Origin: Roseivirga sp.
Lineage (GTDB): Bacteria > Bacteroidota > Bacteroidia > Cytophagales > Cyclobacteriaceae
DNA: 64,000 bases
Reading direction: 5' to 3'
Assembly (NCBI GenBank): GCA_021404565.1
Contig: JAAWWF010000016.1
Coordinates: 248,001 to 312,000 of the forward strand
In this document: one piece after another, positions 60,180-64,000 of the stretch
How the letters are laid out: each line of letters starts with the position of its first letter
How positions within the stretch are numbered: position 1 is the stretch's first letter
Translations under genes and position numbers: made by a program
Notes under the pieces: generated by a model
What the model was told of the DNA's origin: nothing
The model's database searches: none
The model's input: only the letters and a program-made list of their open reading frames with translations

Positions 60180-61174
60180 TAACGGGGCACCTCTACCTTA
60201 TCTACAATCTCCTTGATTACCTCATCGGCTGAGGTACCCTCCATTTCACTTTCAGGGGTAAGAATTACCCTGTGGCGCATTACGGGGCTTGCCATAAATT
60301 TAATGTCTTCCGGTGTAACAAAGTCCCGGCCATTGATGGCTGCAAATGCCTTGGCCGTAGCCAATATTGCCACGGAAGCCCTGGGAGAAGCACCCAGGTA
60401 TAATGATGGATGCTCACGGGTTTGAGTCACAACACGGGCGATATACTGAAGCAATTCCTTTTCTACATGTACCTGGCTTACCAGCTCTTTATATTTCTTA
60501 ATGGCCTTAGGAGTTAGTACCGATTTTACCTGGTTCAGGTCCATCACATCCTGATTGTCGTTGTAATTGGTCAGGATAGCCACTTCATCATCCAGGCTGG
60601 GGTAGTCCACCGAAAGCTTGAACAGAAAACGGTCGAGTTGTGCTTCAGGCAGCCTGTAGGTACCCTCCTGCTCTACCGGGTTCTGTGTTGCCAGCACCAG
60701 ATAAGGGTCTTTCATCTTACGGGTCTCTCCGTCTACTGTCACCTGCCGCTCTTCCATCACTTCAAAAAGAGCCGCCTGCGTTTTGGCCGGTGCCCGGTTG
60801 ATCTCATCGATGAGAATCACATTAGAAAAAACCGGTCCTGCCTTGAACTCGAAATCATTCTCTTTCATATTATAGACCGAAGTACCCAATACATCAGAAG
60901 GCATCAGGTCAGGCGTAAACTGAACACGGGAAAAGCCTACTTTCAGCACCTTCGCAAAGAGCTTTGCAGTCAGGGTTTTTGCCACTCCCGGTACACCCTC
61001 CAAAAGAATGTGCCCGTTGGCGAGAATTCCGGTAATCAGCATATCTACCACAGCATGCTGACCTACCAGCACTTTTCCAATCTCCGCCTTCATGGCAGTT
61101 ACCGACTCGCTGAGCTCCGTCAGGTCAATGCGGCTCTCAAATGAGGCCTCGTTTTCAATATTATTATCTTCCAT
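60179..61174 (-). CDS. MoxR-family AAA+ ATPase
   Basis: The 331-residue protein has the AAA+ core. Walker A is GVPGVAKTLTAKL, Walker B is VILIDEINRAPAKTQAAL, sensor 1 is VLATQNPVEQEGTY, and the arginine-finger region is PEAQLDRFLFKL. The C-terminal lid has a SPRASVAILATAKAFA motif. MoxR ATPases are chaperone-like factors that help assemble proteins with vWA or DUF58 domains. Here the partner DUF58 gene follows by a one-base overlap, and DUF4350 precedes it with an 11-base overlap. Complete. Confidence 0.95.
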   Translation of the reverse strand: MEDNNIENEASFESRIDLTELSESVTAMKAEIGKVLVGQHAVVDMLITGILANGHILLEGVPGVAKTLTAKLFAKVLKVGFSRVQFTPDLMPSDVLGTSVYNMKENDFEFKAGPVFSNVILIDEINRAPAKTQAALFEVMEERQVTVDGETRKMKDPYLVLATQNPVEQEGTYRLPEAQLDRFLFKLSVDYPSLDDEVAILTNYNDNQDVMDLNQVKSVLTPKAIKKYKELVSQVHVEKELLQYIARVVTQTREHPSLYLGASPRASVAILATAKAFAAINGRDFVTPEDIKFMASPVMRHRVILTPESEMEGTSADEVIKEIVDKVEVPR

Positions 61175-62339
61175 AAAATGCTTCGATTTTATCGCTTAAT
61201 GATTTCAATTCGCTTTCATTGACGGTTTGTTTCTCCTTGATTTGTTGGATTAAATCAAAAAGCTTCTTCACCTCTATCACGTCATTACCAGACTTTGCAG
61301 CCAGCTTTTCAAAAAATGCGTGATCAAATTTTTTGAAGCTCATGAAGTATCGATTGTGTATGTACTCCTGAAAATACTGGATTCGTTTCTGTGCTATATC
61401 CCAGTGATCTTTTTTCCTCAAATACAAGTTGGCAATGGTTCCTATAAACTGCAGGGTGGTATTGGCCAGAGGCTTCACTATAGGGATAATCCTTTGCTTT
61501 CGTTTGGCTTCAAACACCATAAAAAGAATCAGTGCCACAATAGTAACCAGGTAAGCCAGCTTAAGGCTGGGTGATGTAAGCACTACCCGTAAGGGGGTTG
61601 CAACCTCCATTCTGCCCAGCTGATAGTATTCCGACCAGATCATGTCTCTCCTGGGTAGAAAGCTCAGGATGGTTGAGGCATATTCGTGGTTGTTTTCAAA
61701 AAACAGGTATTCATTGGTGAATGCCAGAGGAGTGGTACAAAAATAAAAGTTGCCTTTACCGTAAGATACCTTCATGGCCACCGGGCGATCGGTCAGGTTT
61801 GTAGCGATCGTACCATATTCAAGGCTGTCGAGATCGTCAAAATAGTAGCTGATAGCATCACGCTTATATTTAAAGTCACCCTCAGGCAAACGGTCATTGA
61901 TGAACGTCACCATGGAACTGTCCTGATTGGCATTCAATAAATAATTGAACTCATTGGTGCTGGTACTAAAACCCAGCGTATCGGTAAGCGAGTAAGCTCC
62001 CTGGGTGATAATCATGGCATTCATCCCAGCATCTACCGCCTCGAGTAACACTTCTACATCCTCACCGCCCATATTCATTCGATCTGCGATCACCAACAGG
62101 TTTTTATCCGGAGTAAGCTGATCCTGAATTTCGTAAAGTGTCCTGTTCAGGTTTTCAACCTTCTTGTCTCCAAATAAATCGGGCATAAGTTGTTTCAACA
62201 CATAACCACCGTAAGGGTTTTTGTCAAGATGTGAGAAGGTATGGTTGTAGTTGGTAGGTTCCTCCCTGAAATAGCTGGCCAGAAACAAGATCAGGAAGAC
62301 CCCGATAATCATTATGTAATATTTTCTATCTCCTTTCAT
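61164..62339 (-). CDS. DUF4350-domain membrane protein
   Basis: The 391-residue protein begins with a membrane helix (about 7-22, IMIIGVFLILFLASYF), then a soluble alpha/beta domain (about 40-240) of the DUF4350 type. It contains NYNHTFSHLDKNPYGGYVLK and NLLVIADRMNMGGEDVEVLLEAVD. A second membrane helix (about 257-275, LAYLVTIVALILFMVFE) leads to a helical tail. Such proteins occur in MoxR operons; their role is unknown. The 4-base overlap with the preceding DUF4129 gene and 11-base overlap with moxR show tight coupling. Confidence 0.88.
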   Translation of the reverse strand: MKGDRKYYIMIIGVFLILFLASYFREEPTNYNHTFSHLDKNPYGGYVLKQLMPDLFGDKKVENLNRTLYEIQDQLTPDKNLLVIADRMNMGGEDVEVLLEAVDAGMNAMIITQGAYSLTDTLGFSTSTNEFNYLLNANQDSSMVTFINDRLPEGDFKYKRDAISYYFDDLDSLEYGTIATNLTDRPVAMKVSYGKGNFYFCTTPLAFTNEYLFFENNHEYASTILSFLPRRDMIWSEYYQLGRMEVATPLRVVLTSPSLKLAYLVTIVALILFMVFEAKRKQRIIPIVKPLANTTLQFIGTIANLYLRKKDHWDIAQKRIQYFQEYIHNRYFMSFKKFDHAFFEKLAAKSGNDVIEVKKLFDLIQQIKEKQTVNESELKSLSDKIEAFYGR

Positions 62340-63031
62340 ACTGTCTCAGGTAAAGGTTGATAGGTATTAGACATGATGACGGCTGATTGCTCTTTGGCTC
62401 TTATAAAGATTGGTTCATCTACTTCAAAATCGCCATACCAGGCGTAATCAAAAAAGTAGGAAAGATCACGGAAAGAGTATCTCAGTTTATCGTCCTGAAT
62501 TTCATAGAGGTATTCATAATTGGTTTTTCCGGCCTCCCAATCCACCATATGATTATCGCTCATATGCTTTAGGGTACGCAGGTAGGTCAGCCTGATGGCC
62601 AGCCTGAAATCCTCCTTCTCCAGGGCTTCAGCCAGCAGTTTATCAAAGTCCAGGTCGTGGATATTTTCTTCCAGAAATTCAAAATCGGTGCTTCCTTTGT
62701 CTGAGGAGCTATAGAAAACGTCCTTGACGTTCATTCCCAATAGCTTAATAATTGCAACCAGGAGCAGAAAGAACCCTCCGATATACAAGAGCGCTTTCCC
62801 AAAAGGTGTTCCTGTAGCTGCTCTGAAGATGGATTCGATAAAACCCATGATATAGTCTATCACTCTCTGAAAAAAGGAGGGAGTTTCGGTAGGTGGAGCA
62901 ATATAATCGAAGTCACCACTTTCTATGAATTCCTTGATTTTCTCAGCGTCATACTCACGTAATTCCTGAGGAACGGCTCCCTCCTGCTGATTGCTCTGAG
63001 CAACCGCCTGACCCATGAGGCCCAGCAGCAT
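62336..63031 (-). CDS. DUF4129-domain membrane protein
   Basis: The protein has a short N-terminal hydrophobic stretch, a helix (about 80-98, LYIGGFFLLLVAIIKLLGM) and a C-terminal DUF4129 domain (about 140-230, LDFDKLLAEALEKEDFRLAIR, YLRTLKHMSDNHMVDWEAGKTNYEY). With the ATG at 63031 it is 231 residues and the signal peptide is cut short (MLLGLMGQAVAQ). In the same frame an ATT at 63055, nine bases after AGGAGG (63070-63065), would give a complete signal peptide starting IKAWYIILMLLGL. A TTG at 63034 is another option. The start is therefore uncertain. It overlaps the DUF4350 gene by 4 bases. Confidence 0.85.
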   Translation of the reverse strand: MLLGLMGQAVAQSNQQEGAVPQELREYDAEKIKEFIESGDFDYIAPPTETPSFFQRVIDYIMGFIESIFRAATGTPFGKALLYIGGFFLLLVAIIKLLGMNVKDVFYSSSDKGSTDFEFLEENIHDLDFDKLLAEALEKEDFRLAIRLTYLRTLKHMSDNHMVDWEAGKTNYEYLYEIQDDKLRYSFRDLSYFFDYAWYGDFEVDEPIFIRAKEQSAVIMSNTYQPLPETV

Positions 63032-63050
63032 CAATATGATATACCAGGCT

Positions 63051-64000
63051 TTAATAGTCTTCTTCCTCCTCTTCGTTTTTTACGCCTAGTTGATCAATTC
63101 TTTGAATCAGTGATTTGGCATCGGATACTTCTGACATATGGAAATACTGGAGGTTCATACCCACTAAAGGTACTGAGTAGCTAAAAAATGTACCGAGTAA
63201 AAGGATGGCGGACAGCACATAAGATAGCAATTGCTGGAAAAGCGATGGTTCTGCCATAAAGTCAACTTCGACCCTGTTTAATGTTTGCAGGAAGAAATTA
63301 ACGTAAAAGGGAGCACTGAAAATCAGGGTTATGGCATTATAAATCAACATGAGCACAATGAACAAACCTATAGAGGGCCACCAGTTACGTCTTAAAAGCT
63401 TAAAGGCCCGGCTCAAGGCTTTCCCTATAGACTTACGCTCAAAAATCTGAGCTCCTACGGCAGTAAACATGATAATCATGAAAAAGCCAACGACCATATA
63501 CACGATAGGCAAGGCTAAAAAAGACAAGACTGCCAATACCAGGGTCAGCGGAATAAGAATGATCAGATAAACAACAAAAAAGACAATCCCATAGAGAAAC
63601 AGGGTACCTAAGAGTGGCCAATAGATTTTCTTCAGCTTGGCCCAAACCTCCTTGTGGGTAAAGTCACCATCACCTTTTTCTTCATATACTCTTATGACTG
63701 AATAGACCACTGCCATGATCATGGTACCTGCAAATACCATTAGAAACATAAAACCGAAAAGCGACAGGCCAAGCATTAAAAGATCCTCATCGTCAGGCAA
63801 AACCCCGGAATTGGAGTTGATTCCGAAAGAGATCAAAGCATTTAGCAGGTAAGACACCAGGAACATTCCTACAAGCACAAAGGGGCTGGTATAAAAAAGC
63901 AGGCTCTTAAAAAGAGGTTTCAGGGTAAGACGAATGAACTCAAAGGTACCTTCTATCTTCTGGCCAAAGGTCCTCTCTTTACGTAGTATGAATGGTCTTC
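63051..64000 (-). CDS. Multi-pass membrane protein, 5' end outside the window
   Basis: The open frame runs without a stop to the right edge, so the visible 315 residues are a C-terminal part of a longer gene. The first visible segment is a basic, soluble one (RKERTFGQKIEGTFEFIRLT), typical of the N-terminus of this Bacteroidota group. It is followed by about six membrane helices (for example FLMVFAGTMIMAVVYSVI, IFFVVYLIILIPLTLVLAV). A GTG at 63878 is internal and not the start. The C-terminus is very acidic (NEEEEEDY). Its place as upstream member of the MoxR/DUF58 operon is common in the phylum. Function unknown. Confidence 0.82.
   Translation of the reverse strand, partial: RPFILRKERTFGQKIEGTFEFIRLTLKPLFKSLLFYTSPFVLVGMFLVSYLLNALISFGINSNSGVLPDDEDLLMLGLSLFGFMFLMVFAGTMIMAVVYSVIRVYEEKGDGDFTHKEVWAKLKKIYWPLLGTLFLYGIVFFVVYLIILIPLTLVLAVLSFLALPIVYMVVGFFMIIMFTAVGAQIFERKSIGKALSRAFKLLRRNWWPSIGLFIVLMLIYNAITLIFSAPFYVNFFLQTLNRVEVDFMAEPSLFQQLLSYVLSAILLLGTFFSYSVPLVGMNLQYFHMSEVSDAKSLIQRIDQLGVKNEEEEEDY

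Overview
The window looks like a chromosomal segment of a Bacteroidota bacterium, most likely of the Cytophagales/Fulvivirga-Roseivirga type. The evidence is a type IX secretion C-terminal sorting domain, many lipoproteins with SC-type lipoboxes, M56/BlaI and LytTR/LytS regulators, a MoxR-DUF58 operon, and promoters of the Bacteroidota form TTTG-N18-20-TAnnTTTG. Three promoters match that form very closely (carB, accD, metX). The lineage below phylum level is inferred.

Positions 1-14,300 are core metabolism: 5' end of secA, dapF, the rpsP-rimM-trmD-rplS translation cluster (with a twin-hairpin leader before rpsP), the sucA-sucB-lpd 2-oxoglutarate dehydrogenase operon, two small lipoproteins, and carB with a small membrane protein. 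Positions 14,257-21,908 hold a secreted chitinase, a T9SS-exported subtilisin-like protease, a KASIII-family enzyme behind its TetR regulator (with a perfect 20-bp operator), accD and a retropepsin-like protease.

Positions 21,916-28,580 are the least conventional part: a tightly overlapping six-gene minus-strand operon. It encodes a LamG-OmpA stalk protein, a membrane-anchored protein, and four secreted proteins carrying five copies of one phosphodiester-glycosidase-like (NAGPA/DUF2233) module in different states of decay. This is the best candidate for an undescribed system, probably acting at the cell surface.

Positions 28,945-36,250 concern sulfur and aspartate-family amino acids. A LysR regulator, a threonine-synthase-family enzyme that may really be a cysteate synthase, and a YeiH-type anion exporter lie on the minus strand. 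Divergent from them is metX-hom under a SAM-I riboswitch, followed by nqrF. A ParDE toxin-antitoxin module, an AraC regulator with a serine hydrolase, and a BlaI/BlaR1-type pair with three evenly spaced operators follow (36,400-42,150).

Positions 42,300-58,100 are accessory and regulatory: a Crp-like regulator, secreted proteins, two thioredoxin-fold proteins, a LytS kinase with an adjacent pseudokinase and LytTR regulator, an arginase-fold protein without its metal-binding histidines, a PHP lipoprotein, two paralogous lipoproteins of unknown function, and a TPR histidine kinase/LytTR pair. Positions 58,400-64,000 are the downstream part of a MoxR/DUF58/DUF4350/DUF4129 operon that enters from beyond the right edge. 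I saw no rRNA, tRNA, CRISPR array or insertion sequence.
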